From assembly GCA_013003465.1 (NCBI GenBank), contig JABDIZ010000389.1:1-14814 (forward strand): a DNA stretch of 14,814 bases, given 5' to 3'. The translations under genes and the position numbers were made by a program. How positions within the stretch are numbered: position 1 is the first letter of the stretch; every line of letters starts with the position of its first letter. The stretch is from Rhodothermaceae bacterium (GTDB taxonomy: Bacteria; Bacteroidota; Rhodothermia; Rhodothermales; Rubricoccaceae). Below the pieces are notes generated by a model, which saw only the letters and a list, made by a program, of their open reading frames with translations, was not told where the DNA came from and made no database searches. Positions 1-6,801 of the stretch are shown one piece after another.

Positions 1-15
1 CGTGGCGAGGAAAAT

Positions 16-516
16 GTGTACCGCATCTCCTTTGAATTGAAGTCCACGGCAAAGGGAGAAGGGAGGCCCGCTAGGGGCGCGATCAACGACGCCGTCACAC
101 AAGCCCTTCGTGGCCTGAATGGCTTGATCGAGTTGAGTTCAGAGTGGAGCGAAACAGGACGGGTCCTCATTCAGCCTGTAGCGCCTGCCTATGGATCCGG
201 CCGATATGCGGCCTTCATGCCCGTAGTTCTAACCACTGCTACAATCTGGACATCCTCAACAGACATTTCAATGGCAGATTTAGAGAGCGGCAACCTGACC
301 AAGGATCAAATCGATCTCAAGAAGGAGCCTTGGATCTACTTCCACTACCCTCAGTCCCCCGACCTAAGACACAACCTGAAAGTCACTGGTCCTCGCCGGA
401 CGATAGACGAAGTGCTCTATCGTGACTACACCAGAACTGTCTGTATCGTCAGCACGAATGGCCTTGCAGACTTTTTGAGCCATTGGGAATCATGTGACAA
501 ATGGCTTGATGAGTAA
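16..516 (+). CDS. hypothetical protein, unrecognised
   Basis: This reading frame encodes a 166-residue protein of no family I recognise. It starts at a GTG preceded by a GAGGAAA purine run about six bases upstream, a fair ribosome binding site. The frame stays open to the left edge, so a longer or truncated gene is possible. I see no signal peptide, membrane segment or catalytic motif. The protein is soluble-looking, with Trp/Tyr-rich stretches such as EPWIYFHYP near residue 105. Base composition is about 52% GC, clearly below the neighbouring genes, and codon use is less biased. That suggests an accessory or recently acquired gene. It ends 26 bp before the aminotransferase gene, so the two may be co-transcribed. 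Small low-GC orphans of this kind are sometimes immunity proteins, but nothing here proves that. Confidence 0.6.
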   Translation: MYRISFELKSTAKGEGRPARGAINDAVTQALRGLNGLIELSSEWSETGRVLIQPVAPAYGSGRYAAFMPVVLTTATIWTSSTDISMADLESGNLTKDQIDLKKEPWIYFHYPQSPDLRHNLKVTGPRRTIDEVLYRDYTRTVCIVSTNGLADFLSHWESCDKWLDE

Positions 517-542
517 TCGCCTGGACGACCACGGAGGCATCT

Positions 543-1811
543 ATGCAACGTCGAGACTTTTTCAGAAGGACGGGCGTAGCGCTCGGAGCGGTGCCCGTGC
601 TGGGCACGATCTCGCTAGCGCCGCCACCTGCCCCAACAGCCTCATCGTTCGATCCGACGGACTGGGCCAGCGTCCGCGATCAGTTTCCACTCACACGCAG
701 TCGCATCCACCTCGCCTCGTTCCTCCTCGCAAGCCACCCGCAGCCGGTCGCCGAGGCCATCGAGCGGCACCGGCGCGGCTTCGACGAGGACCCGGCGACC
801 TACTGGTACGAACATGTCGGGTGGGCCGAGCGCGCACAACGCGCTGCCATCGGCGAGTACCTCCACGCCGATCCACACCACATTGCGCTCACCGACAGCA
901 CAACGATGGGGCTGGGCCTCATCTACGGCACGCTCAAGCTCCGCCCCGGCCAGGAGATACTCACCACCCCCCATGACCACTACTCAACCGAAACGGCCCT
1001 GCGCTACCGCGCCGAACGCACCGGGGCGACCGTCCGCCGCGTTGCCCTCTATGATGACCCCGCCCAAACTTCTGTGGACGAGGTCGTCGCACGGATGCTC
1101 GGGGCCATCACCGACCGGACGCGCGTGCTCGCCGTGACGTGGGTCCACTCCTCCACCGGCGTGAAGCTGCCCATCGGCGCCATGGCGCAGGCACTTGCCG
1201 AGGTGAACGCCCGCCGCGATGAGGCCGACCGCGTCTTACTCTGTGCCGATGCCGTCCACGGTCTTGGCATCGACGACGTGACGGTGGACGACCTCGGCTG
1301 CGACTTCCTGATGGCCGGGACGCATAAGTGGATGTTCGGGCCGCGCGGCACCGGGCTCATCTGGGGACGGCCGCACGCGTGGGCGGCCGTTGACCCCGTG
1401 ATTCCCACGTTCAGTTCGGGCATCGATATCGGGAGCCGCTTCACCCCAGGCGGCTTCCACTCGTTCGAGCATCGCTGGGCAGTCGGGGAAGCCTTCCGGT
1501 TCCACCTCGCCATTGGAAAGGACCGGATTCAGGAGCGCATCCACGGCCTGAACACGCTCGCCAAAGAAGCCCTCGCCGAGCTGCCGCACGTCCACCTTCA
1601 CACGCCGATGAGCCCAAGCCTCTCCGGTGGCATCATCTGCTTTGAGGTGGACGGGTACACGCCGCATCAGGTCGTGCGGCACCTCCATGATCGGGGCATC
1701 ATTGCCAGCGTGAGCCCCTACCGCGTCTCCTACGCCCGCCTCGCCCCGAGCCTGATCAACAACGACGACGAGGTGCTGCGCGCCGTTGCGGCCATCGCAG
1801 CCTTGGGTTGA
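543..1811 (+). CDS. Tat-exported class V aminotransferase (isopenicillin-N-epimerase-like)
   Basis: The product is a 422-residue PLP-dependent enzyme of the aminotransferase class V fold, the family of cysteine desulfurases and isopenicillin N epimerases. The internal aldimine lysine is K262 in the motif AGTHKWMFGPRGTG. The cofactor-ring aspartate is D236 in CADAVHG, and STTMGLG near residue 120 fits the phosphate-binding loop. The N-terminus reads MQRRDFFRRTGVALG, a twin-arginine motif (R3-R4-x-F) followed by a hydrophobic stretch, so the folded holoenzyme is probably exported by the Tat system. The start is supported by a GGAGG six to ten bases upstream. Length is normal for the family. The substrate cannot be inferred; epimerase, lyase or desulfurase activity are all possible. 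No catalytic cysteine loop typical of NifS/IscS stands out, which makes a sulfur-donor role less likely. Confidence 0.88.
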   Translation: MQRRDFFRRTGVALGAVPVLGTISLAPPPAPTASSFDPTDWASVRDQFPLTRSRIHLASFLLASHPQPVAEAIERHRRGFDEDPATYWYEHVGWAERAQRAAIGEYLHADPHHIALTDSTTMGLGLIYGTLKLRPGQEILTTPHDHYSTETALRYRAERTGATVRRVALYDDPAQTSVDEVVARMLGAITDRTRVLAVTWVHSSTGVKLPIGAMAQALAEVNARRDEADRVLLCADAVHGLGIDDVTVDDLGCDFLMAGTHKWMFGPRGTGLIWGRPHAWAAVDPVIPTFSSGIDIGSRFTPGGFHSFEHRWAVGEAFRFHLAIGKDRIQERIHGLNTLAKEALAELPHVHLHTPMSPSLSGGIICFEVDGYTPHQVVRHLHDRGIIASVSPYRVSYARLAPSLINNDDEVLRAVAAIAALG

Positions 1812-1824
1812 GCACACAGCATAA

Positions 1825-1856
1825 CGGGCGGGCGCCCTGGCGATGGCACCCGCCCG
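1825..1856. terminator. GC-rich hairpin between convergent genes
   Basis: A perfect 8-bp stem, CGGGCGGG pairing with CCCGCCCG, encloses a further GCC/GGC pairing and an 8-base loop. It lies between the stop codons of the aminotransferase and susD-like genes, which converge. There is no T-run on either side, so classical intrinsic termination is uncertain. A bidirectional terminator or transcript-end stabiliser is the natural reading. Confidence 0.55.
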
Positions 1857-1880
1857 CGTAGTCCAGCCCTGCCGACGCGC

Positions 1881-3368
1881 TTAGTGGAAGGGGAGGACGA
1901 GATCAGAGGCCTTGTTGTCCACGAGGACCTGGTTGAGGTCGTGCAGGATGGTCACCTGGCGTGCGGCCTCGTCCAGCGTGAAGGCGTCCATCTCCGTCGC
2001 CGGGAGGAAGTCCGGGACGATTGGCAGCGTGGCCGGGTCTCCCTCGGTGATGTTCTCGTTGACGAGGATCTCGTCCTGCGGGACGGGCCACTTGATGCCG
2101 AGGTCTACCATGCGCCGCCCCTCGGCCATGAAGATCTCCTGGCGCATCAAGTAGAGCACTCGCAAGGCCTCGTCGAGATCGCTCAGCGCGTCTATGTCGG
2201 CCGCCGTGATGGACGTACCCGAGATGACCGGGATGTTCACCTCTGCATCGCGTTCGAGCACGAGGCCGGCGCGGAACGGTGCACTCGGTGAGGCGGCCAC
2301 GACCCAGTCAGACGCGCGGGGCCGCTGGCTGCCGTCGCGGTTCTCGCGCGGGTCGTCGAAGTCTTCGAGTTCGCGCTCAGCACGACCTGCGACTACGTCC
2401 AAGAGATCGCGGAGGGTTTGTTGCGCCCCGGCGAGGTCGCCGTCGGCGAGTTGCACCTCGGCGCGGATCAGGAAGGCCTCCTCGCCCTTGACGTAGGCCA
2501 CATCCGTGTCCTGATCGTCCACGCTGTTGGCCTCCGCACCATTGAAGAACTTCGGATCGAGGAAGTCGAGACGCGGGAGGGGCTGGAGGTCGTTCTGCGT
2601 TCGCCCGAAGATGGCGAACTGCATGTCGTTCTCCGGCCCGTTCGTGAAGTCGTAGGCCGCGAACCGGACGAAGTCCGGGTTCTCGACGATGGCTGCCTCG
2701 GCGTGGGCGCGGGCATTGATGCGGTCACCGAGGTCGCGGTAGGCACGGGCGAGCGCGATCCGGTAGCCGGTCTGCTCCGAGGCGTCGCTCGTCAGGCTGA
2801 GCGCCTGCTCGAAGGCGTCGACGGCGAGCTGAAACTGCTGGGCCGAGGGTACGGGTGCGGCGCCCGAGTCGGGCGGCGCCAGGTGCCAGATCTCGCCGAT
2901 GTAGAGGTGGGCGATGCCCTTGAAGAACCACAGCTCGGCGCGCTGATTGTCGGTCGTCCCCTCGTCAGCCGTCGCCACGCGGGTGAGGCCGAACTGCGCC
3001 GTCGAGCGGAGGTCGCTCAGCTCACGGAGCGGGATCTCGATGTCGTCGTCGGCCGGGTCGATGACGAGCGCGTCCATGAAGGCGTTGAAGAACGTGGATG
3101 TGTTGACGTAGTTGTCGGAGGCGATCTCGGCCGTGGCGATGATGGAACTCTCGAGATCGTTGTTCTGGTTGTTGAGCGCGAGCGACATCTGCCGCTCCAT
3201 CCCCCGCAGCCAGGCGGCCATCGGATCAGGGAAGTTGAGGAAGTCGTCCTCGCTCACATTGGGGTTTTCCACGCCGGTCGGGTCGAGCAGGTCGCAGCCC
3301 ACAAAGGCGGCGCTGAGGAGGGCGAAACCGAACACGGCGAGAAGGACGGATCGTAGCAGCGGATTCAT
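1881..3368 (-). CDS. SusD/RagB-family nutrient-binding lipoprotein
   Basis: This 495-residue protein is the surface lipoprotein that caps a SusC-type transporter and captures the ligand. The N-terminus is a lipoprotein signal peptide ending AAFVG|C25 (phenylalanine at -3 is a little unusual). It is followed by DLLDPTGVENPNVSEDDF, matching the typical start of mature SusD proteins. Residues about 140-240 contain helical TPR-like repeats, for example the AVDAFEQALSL and ALARAYRDLGDRINARAHAEAAI stretches. EALRVLYLMRQEIFMAEGRRMVDLGIKW near residue 410 corresponds to the conserved C-terminal SusD helix. The protein is strongly acidic. The gene follows the susC-like gene with a 90-bp gap on the same strand, the standard pairing. 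No Shine-Dalgarno is visible before the ATG. The ligand is unknown because no glycan- or peptide-degrading gene is adjacent. Confidence 0.9.
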   Translation of the reverse strand: MNPLLRSVLLAVFGFALLSAAFVGCDLLDPTGVENPNVSEDDFLNFPDPMAAWLRGMERQMSLALNNQNNDLESSIIATAEIASDNYVNTSTFFNAFMDALVIDPADDDIEIPLRELSDLRSTAQFGLTRVATADEGTTDNQRAELWFFKGIAHLYIGEIWHLAPPDSGAAPVPSAQQFQLAVDAFEQALSLTSDASEQTGYRIALARAYRDLGDRINARAHAEAAIVENPDFVRFAAYDFTNGPENDMQFAIFGRTQNDLQPLPRLDFLDPKFFNGAEANSVDDQDTDVAYVKGEEAFLIRAEVQLADGDLAGAQQTLRDLLDVVAGRAERELEDFDDPRENRDGSQRPRASDWVVAASPSAPFRAGLVLERDAEVNIPVISGTSITAADIDALSDLDEALRVLYLMRQEIFMAEGRRMVDLGIKWPVPQDEILVNENITEGDPATLPIVPDFLPATEMDAFTLDEAARQVTILHDLNQVLVDNKASDLVLPFH

Positions 3369-3429
3369 GACAAAGCAGGGTTAGACCATTGGGGGCACGA
3401 TGGAAGCGCGGGGCGAGGCGACACGGGCC

Positions 3430-3449
3430 GAGGGTGCCGCCCCACCCTC
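3430..3449. other. hairpin in the susC-susD gap
   Basis: A 7-bp perfect inverted repeat, GAGGGTG and CACCCTC around a 6-base loop, sits in the 90 bp between the susC stop and the susD start. No T-run follows it on the minus strand. It could stabilise the susC 3' end or partly reduce read-through into susD. The call rests only on the repeat itself. Confidence 0.35.
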
Positions 3450-3458
3450 CACCGCGCC

Positions 3459-6332
3459 TCAGAAGCCAACGCGGAGATCGACGAGGAACTGGCGCGGCGG
3501 CGACTCCGTGCCGAAGCCGAAGACCCCCAGGTTGACGCCGTTCTGCACGCCACCCACGCCGCTCTGCCCGTTGTCGCCCGTCACCTCGGGGTCGAAGGAC
3601 GACGACACAAAGTTGAAGGGGTTGACGACGCGGAAGCCGATCGTGAGCGAGCGCGCAATAGGATTGCGGAAGAACTGCTCGGGCACGTCGTAGCTGAGCG
3701 AGATCAGGCGCAGCTTGAAGAAATCGGTGTTCTCCACCCAGACGCCGGCGAGGTCGAAGAACGTCCCCTGACTGAGGGCCGGGACGCTGCCGTCCGGCGC
3801 GGTCGGGAAGCGATCCTCGTCCTGGAGGCCGTTGAAGAAGCGGAGCACGTCGTCCACGGCGATGCCCTGGGCGCCCCACTGGTAATCGCCGGTCACGAAC
3901 AGGCGGAGGCGGTTGTAGAACGTCGCGCTCAGGCCCACCGTCCCGAAGGCATCGGGGAGCGGGCTGCCGAGGTCGGCGTCGCGCTCCACGTCCACGAGGT
4001 TGCCCTCGTCATCGAAGGTGGGCCGGTCGCCGCGGAGGTAACCCACGGGCTTGCCTTCTTCGATCCACTGGCCGAGGAACGTGAAGCCGCCGACCGAGAA
4101 GGGCGCGGTGCCGCCGTTGTCGGTCACCTCGTTAGTGAGCGTGTTGAGCGAGGCGTTGAGCCGCAGGTCGAGGTTGCGCCGGTCCAGGAGGAAGGCATTG
4201 GCCGCGAACTCCCAGCCCCGGTTGACGATCTCGCCGACGTTGAAGAGCTGGGCCGCGCGGCCCGCCGTGGGTACGAAGGGCACGGTGAAGAGCGCGTCGC
4301 TCGTCTTGGCGTCGAAGTAGGTCACTTCGAGGCCGAGGCGACCGTCGGCGAGGGCGATATCGGCACCCGCCTCGAAGGTGCGGACGCGCTCGGGCCGCAG
4401 GTCCGGGTTGCCGAACTGCCCGTACGTGTAGGCGATCTCGCCCAGGAAGGGCGAGGCCAGCACGAGGCGGTCGTTGGCGAAGGGCGTCGGGAATTTGCCC
4501 GCGAAGCCGAGGTTGGCGCGGAACTTCAGGTTCGGTGCAATCGAGCGCAGCAGGGCGCTGTTCTGCCAGAAGGGCTCGGCCGAGAGCGCGTAGGCCGCCC
4601 CGATCTTCGGGTAGCCTACGAGCCCGATTTCCTCGCCGAAGGCCGAGTTGGCGTCGGCGCGGAAACCGCCCTCGATGAAGTAGCGGTCCTTGTAGCCGAT
4701 GTTCTCCTGCACGTAGACGCCGTAGTTGGCGACCACGAGGTCGAAGTCGATGGCTGTCTGGTCGGCGCCGTTGTTGACCGAAGTGGTGCCGTCGGCGATG
4801 TTGGTCGCTACGAGCGCGTCCTGGCGGTCGTCGTCGCGGAAGACTTGGCCCCCGGCCGTGCTGACGAATGAGAAGTCACCGACGCGGGCCTGGTGCTGCG
4901 CCGTGCCTTCGAGTGTGAGGCCGAGGAAGCGGCGCTGCACCCGCTGGAGCTGGCTGGCCGTCGGTGGCAGGCCGATAGCACTCTGGAAGGCCGGGCTCTC
5001 GATCTGCTGCTCCACGTTGACGCGGTAGTCGAGCCCAACGATGGCTTTGATTGTCAGGTCCTCGCGCGGCGCGATGTTGAGCTGCTGCGAGGTCTGGAAC
5101 CGCTTGGTGTCCCCGGAGAGGTCGTAGAGGTTGACGACGTTGCGAATGGAGTCGCCGATGACCTGGAGTTCCTCCGGGTTCATCATCGAGAGGTCGCCTT
5201 CCGTGCCACCTTCGAGGTTGCCGAACGAGGCGCGCCCGTCGTTGGCGTTCAGGTCGCGCGTGAAGTCGACCGAACTGAAGCCGAAGGTGCCGGTGTATTG
5301 GACGGCCGACGAGACGCGCCCACCCACCGACGTGCGCAGGCCGTACTGCTGCCGCTCATTACCCTCTCGGAAGCCGTCGTCGCCGGCGAGCGAGCCGGAG
5401 AAGCTGTAGTTGAGGCCGGGCGTGCCGCCGCTGCCACTAAGACGGTGCTGCTGCGTAAAGCCTGTCCGGTAGAGGACATCAGCCGTCTCGTCGAACCGAA
5501 GGAAGTCCTCCGTCCCGTTGATCGTGCCGAGTTGGGTTTCGTACGAGAACGAGGTCCGCCCCGGAATACCCTTCTTGGTAAAGATCTGGATGACGCCGTT
5601 GGCGGCGTCGGAGCCGTAGAGCGTCGTGGCGGCCCCGCCCTTGATGAACTCGATCCGCTCGATGTTTTCGAGCGGGATGTCGGGGATGGCGCTGGACTGC
5701 GCGCCGCCCGTGTCCACGTCGAGGGCGGCGGCCGTGTTGAGGTTGTCCACGCGCACACCGTCGACGTAGATGACGGGCGTGGTGGACGAGAAGGCCGAGA
5801 TCGGCCCGCGCGAGCGGATCAGCGAGGCCGTTCCCGGCTGGCCAGAAGAGAAGCGGACCTGGGCGCCGGGCAACTGCGCTTGGAGCAGGTCTTCGAGGCG
5901 AGCCGCGGGTGTGGCCTCAATCTGGCGTGGCGTGATGACGTCGATGGTCGTCGAGAGGCGGCGGCGCTCGATGCCTGCGCCCTGGCCGGTCACGACGACC
6001 TCTTCGAGCCCGAGCAAGTCTTCTTCGATGACAATGGTGACGACCGAGGCCTGCCCAGCCTGCACCGTCACGGGCGCTTCGTAGCGCTTGAACCCGATGA
6101 AGGTGGCGACGAGCGTGTACGACCCAGCGGGGACGTCCGGAATCTCGAACTGGCCATCGATATCCGTCGCGCTGCCGAGGCGCAGTTCCTCGACGATCAC
6201 GTTGACGCCGGGCAGCGGCACATCGGCCCCGGCCTCGGTGACGATACCGCGAATGGTGCCGTCCTGCGCGTATGCGGGGCTCACGGCGGCGAGGAGGAGA
6301 AGGGAGAAGGCGAAAAGAAGCAGTCGGGTCAT
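3459..6332 (-). CDS. SusC/RagA-family TonB-dependent outer-membrane transporter
   Basis: The 957-residue product is an outer-membrane beta-barrel importer energised through TonB, and partner of the adjacent SusD-like lipoprotein. Domains in order: a Sec signal peptide cleaved at about A22-Q23 (AYA|QDG); a carboxypeptidase-regulatory-like beta-sandwich at about 25-110 (GTIRGIVTEAGADVPLPGVNV); a TonB-box-like EEVVVTGQG near 113; a plug domain with the SusC hallmark LYGSDAANGVIQIFTKKG near 240; then a long barrel ending in VDLRVGF with the C-terminal phenylalanine typical of outer-membrane proteins. No N-terminal STN signalling domain is present, so it probably does not signal through an anti-sigma factor. 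The ATG at 6332-6330 is preceded by GGAGG at good spacing. The frame stays open for 102 more codons upstream, but that stretch looks like leader DNA, so I exclude it. It is likely co-transcribed with susD. Confidence 0.93.
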   Translation of the reverse strand: MTRLLLFAFSLLLLAAVSPAYAQDGTIRGIVTEAGADVPLPGVNVIVEELRLGSATDIDGQFEIPDVPAGSYTLVATFIGFKRYEAPVTVQAGQASVVTIVIEEDLLGLEEVVVTGQGAGIERRRLSTTIDVITPRQIEATPAARLEDLLQAQLPGAQVRFSSGQPGTASLIRSRGPISAFSSTTPVIYVDGVRVDNLNTAAALDVDTGGAQSSAIPDIPLENIERIEFIKGGAATTLYGSDAANGVIQIFTKKGIPGRTSFSYETQLGTINGTEDFLRFDETADVLYRTGFTQQHRLSGSGGTPGLNYSFSGSLAGDDGFREGNERQQYGLRTSVGGRVSSAVQYTGTFGFSSVDFTRDLNANDGRASFGNLEGGTEGDLSMMNPEELQVIGDSIRNVVNLYDLSGDTKRFQTSQQLNIAPREDLTIKAIVGLDYRVNVEQQIESPAFQSAIGLPPTASQLQRVQRRFLGLTLEGTAQHQARVGDFSFVSTAGGQVFRDDDRQDALVATNIADGTTSVNNGADQTAIDFDLVVANYGVYVQENIGYKDRYFIEGGFRADANSAFGEEIGLVGYPKIGAAYALSAEPFWQNSALLRSIAPNLKFRANLGFAGKFPTPFANDRLVLASPFLGEIAYTYGQFGNPDLRPERVRTFEAGADIALADGRLGLEVTYFDAKTSDALFTVPFVPTAGRAAQLFNVGEIVNRGWEFAANAFLLDRRNLDLRLNASLNTLTNEVTDNGGTAPFSVGGFTFLGQWIEEGKPVGYLRGDRPTFDDEGNLVDVERDADLGSPLPDAFGTVGLSATFYNRLRLFVTGDYQWGAQGIAVDDVLRFFNGLQDEDRFPTAPDGSVPALSQGTFFDLAGVWVENTDFFKLRLISLSYDVPEQFFRNPIARSLTIGFRVVNPFNFVSSSFDPEVTGDNGQSGVGGVQNGVNLGVFGFGTESPPRQFLVDLRVGF

Positions 6333-6377
6333 GGCGTCCTCCGAAAAGGGCTGGTGGGGGATCGTCCGACCTACACT

Positions 6378-6410
6378 AGGCCGCGCCTCCGCAGGCCTCT
6401 TTTCTTTTGT
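6378..6410 (+). terminator. terminator-like hairpin and T-tract, plus-strand orientation
   Basis: The stem pairs AGGCCGCG (6378-6385) with CGC-A-GGCCT (6390-6398), 8 bp with one bulged A and a 4-base loop. CTTTTCTTTT follows on the plus strand. This has the form of an intrinsic terminator, but oriented against susC and only about 45 bp upstream of its start codon. Read in the susC direction it is a hairpin preceded by A-runs. It could stop antisense transcription or shape the susC leader. Confidence 0.4.
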
Positions 6411-6425
6411 AGCAGGGGGCGCGCC

Positions 6426-6457
6426 GCCGTTGCGAGTCGCCACGTGCTGTTGCGAGT
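6426..6457 (+). repeat. direct-repeat pair GCYGTTGCGAGT, 20-bp period (possible LytTR operator)
   Basis: Two 12-bp copies of GCYGTTGCGAGT (6426-6437 and 6446-6457) differ at one base and start exactly 20 bp apart, about two helical turns. LytTR domains typically bind paired 9-bp direct repeats containing GTT with about 12 bp between them. A LytTR gene lies immediately upstream and susC begins about 95 bp downstream. The operator role is inferred. Confidence 0.5.
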
Positions 6458-6548
6458 TGCAGACCTCGGGGTATCCCCTTCGCCATGCGCTTTTCGGCCC
6501 GTGCGCACAGGAGTGCATGCCCACCCCAGGACCTCCCGATGCCACACG

Positions 6549-6593
6549 GAAGCCGACTCCCAGGGCACCCTTATTCCCTCGGAAGTCGGCTTC
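6549..6593. other. 10-bp-stem hairpin in the susC leader
   Basis: GAAGCCGACT (6549-6558) and AGTCGGCTTC (6584-6593) are perfect inverted repeats around a 25-base loop, which can form a further 4-bp AGGG/CCCT stem. No T-run follows on either strand, so it is not a simple terminator. It may be an RNA structure in the susC leader or a dyad for a DNA-binding protein. Confidence 0.45.
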
Positions 6594-6714
6594 GCGTTTC
6601 ACACACCACCACGCGGCGCACAGGAGGTAGCAGAGCACGGCGCGCGGAAGTTTCCCTGACTCAACGGGAGTATGCCTGCGGTGTTACATGCGCTGTGCCC
6701 GAGGGGCGTCAGCG

Positions 6715-6744
6715 TGTTGCGAATGGCGGTGTCCTGTTGCGTGC
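6715..6744 (+). repeat. second TGTTGCG direct-repeat pair, 20-bp period
   Basis: TGTTGCG occurs at 6715-6721 and 6735-6741, again exactly 20 bp apart and sharing the GTTGCG core of the pair at 6426-6457. It lies just after the end of the LytTR gene in transcription order and about 385-410 bp upstream of susC. Similarity outside the core is weak, so this copy is less certain. Confidence 0.35.
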
Positions 6745-6801
6745 TACGTGTCTTCTCACGTTCCTCCCTGATCCGCGATACACGACACGCAATACGTACC
6801 C

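Larger units (their letters stand above)
6333..6801 (-). promoter_or_regulatory. susC upstream leader and regulatory region
   Basis: This 469-bp stretch lies between the LytTR regulator stop and the susC start and has no convincing gene. It contains a hairpin followed by T-runs (6378-6410), a pair of direct repeats with a 20-bp period (6426-6457), a 10-bp stem hairpin (6549-6593) and a second repeat pair with the same period (6715-6744). I could not identify a clear -33/-7 promoter for susC. The length and structure suggest a separately regulated susC transcript with a long 5' leader. Confidence 0.5.

Noticed and set aside
2418..3356. Long plus-strand open frame antisense to susD
   Set aside because: It is a codon-bias shadow of the clearly recognised SusD protein.
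6541..6600. Possible cobalamin-type riboswitch in the susC leader (AGGGAATAAGGGTG stretch on the minus strand)
   Set aside because: It only loosely recalls the cobalamin core; the conserved CCCCGC-ACTGT part and downstream B12 box are absent.
6333..6638. N-terminal 102-codon extension of the susC reading frame
   Set aside because: The signal peptide begins at the internal ATG with a good GGAGG; the extension has no recognisable protein character and overlaps hairpins and repeats.
4893..6659. Long plus-strand open frame antisense to susC
   Set aside because: It is the mirror of a high-GC coding gene, rich in Arg/Val/Glu with no domain, and typical of frame shadows.
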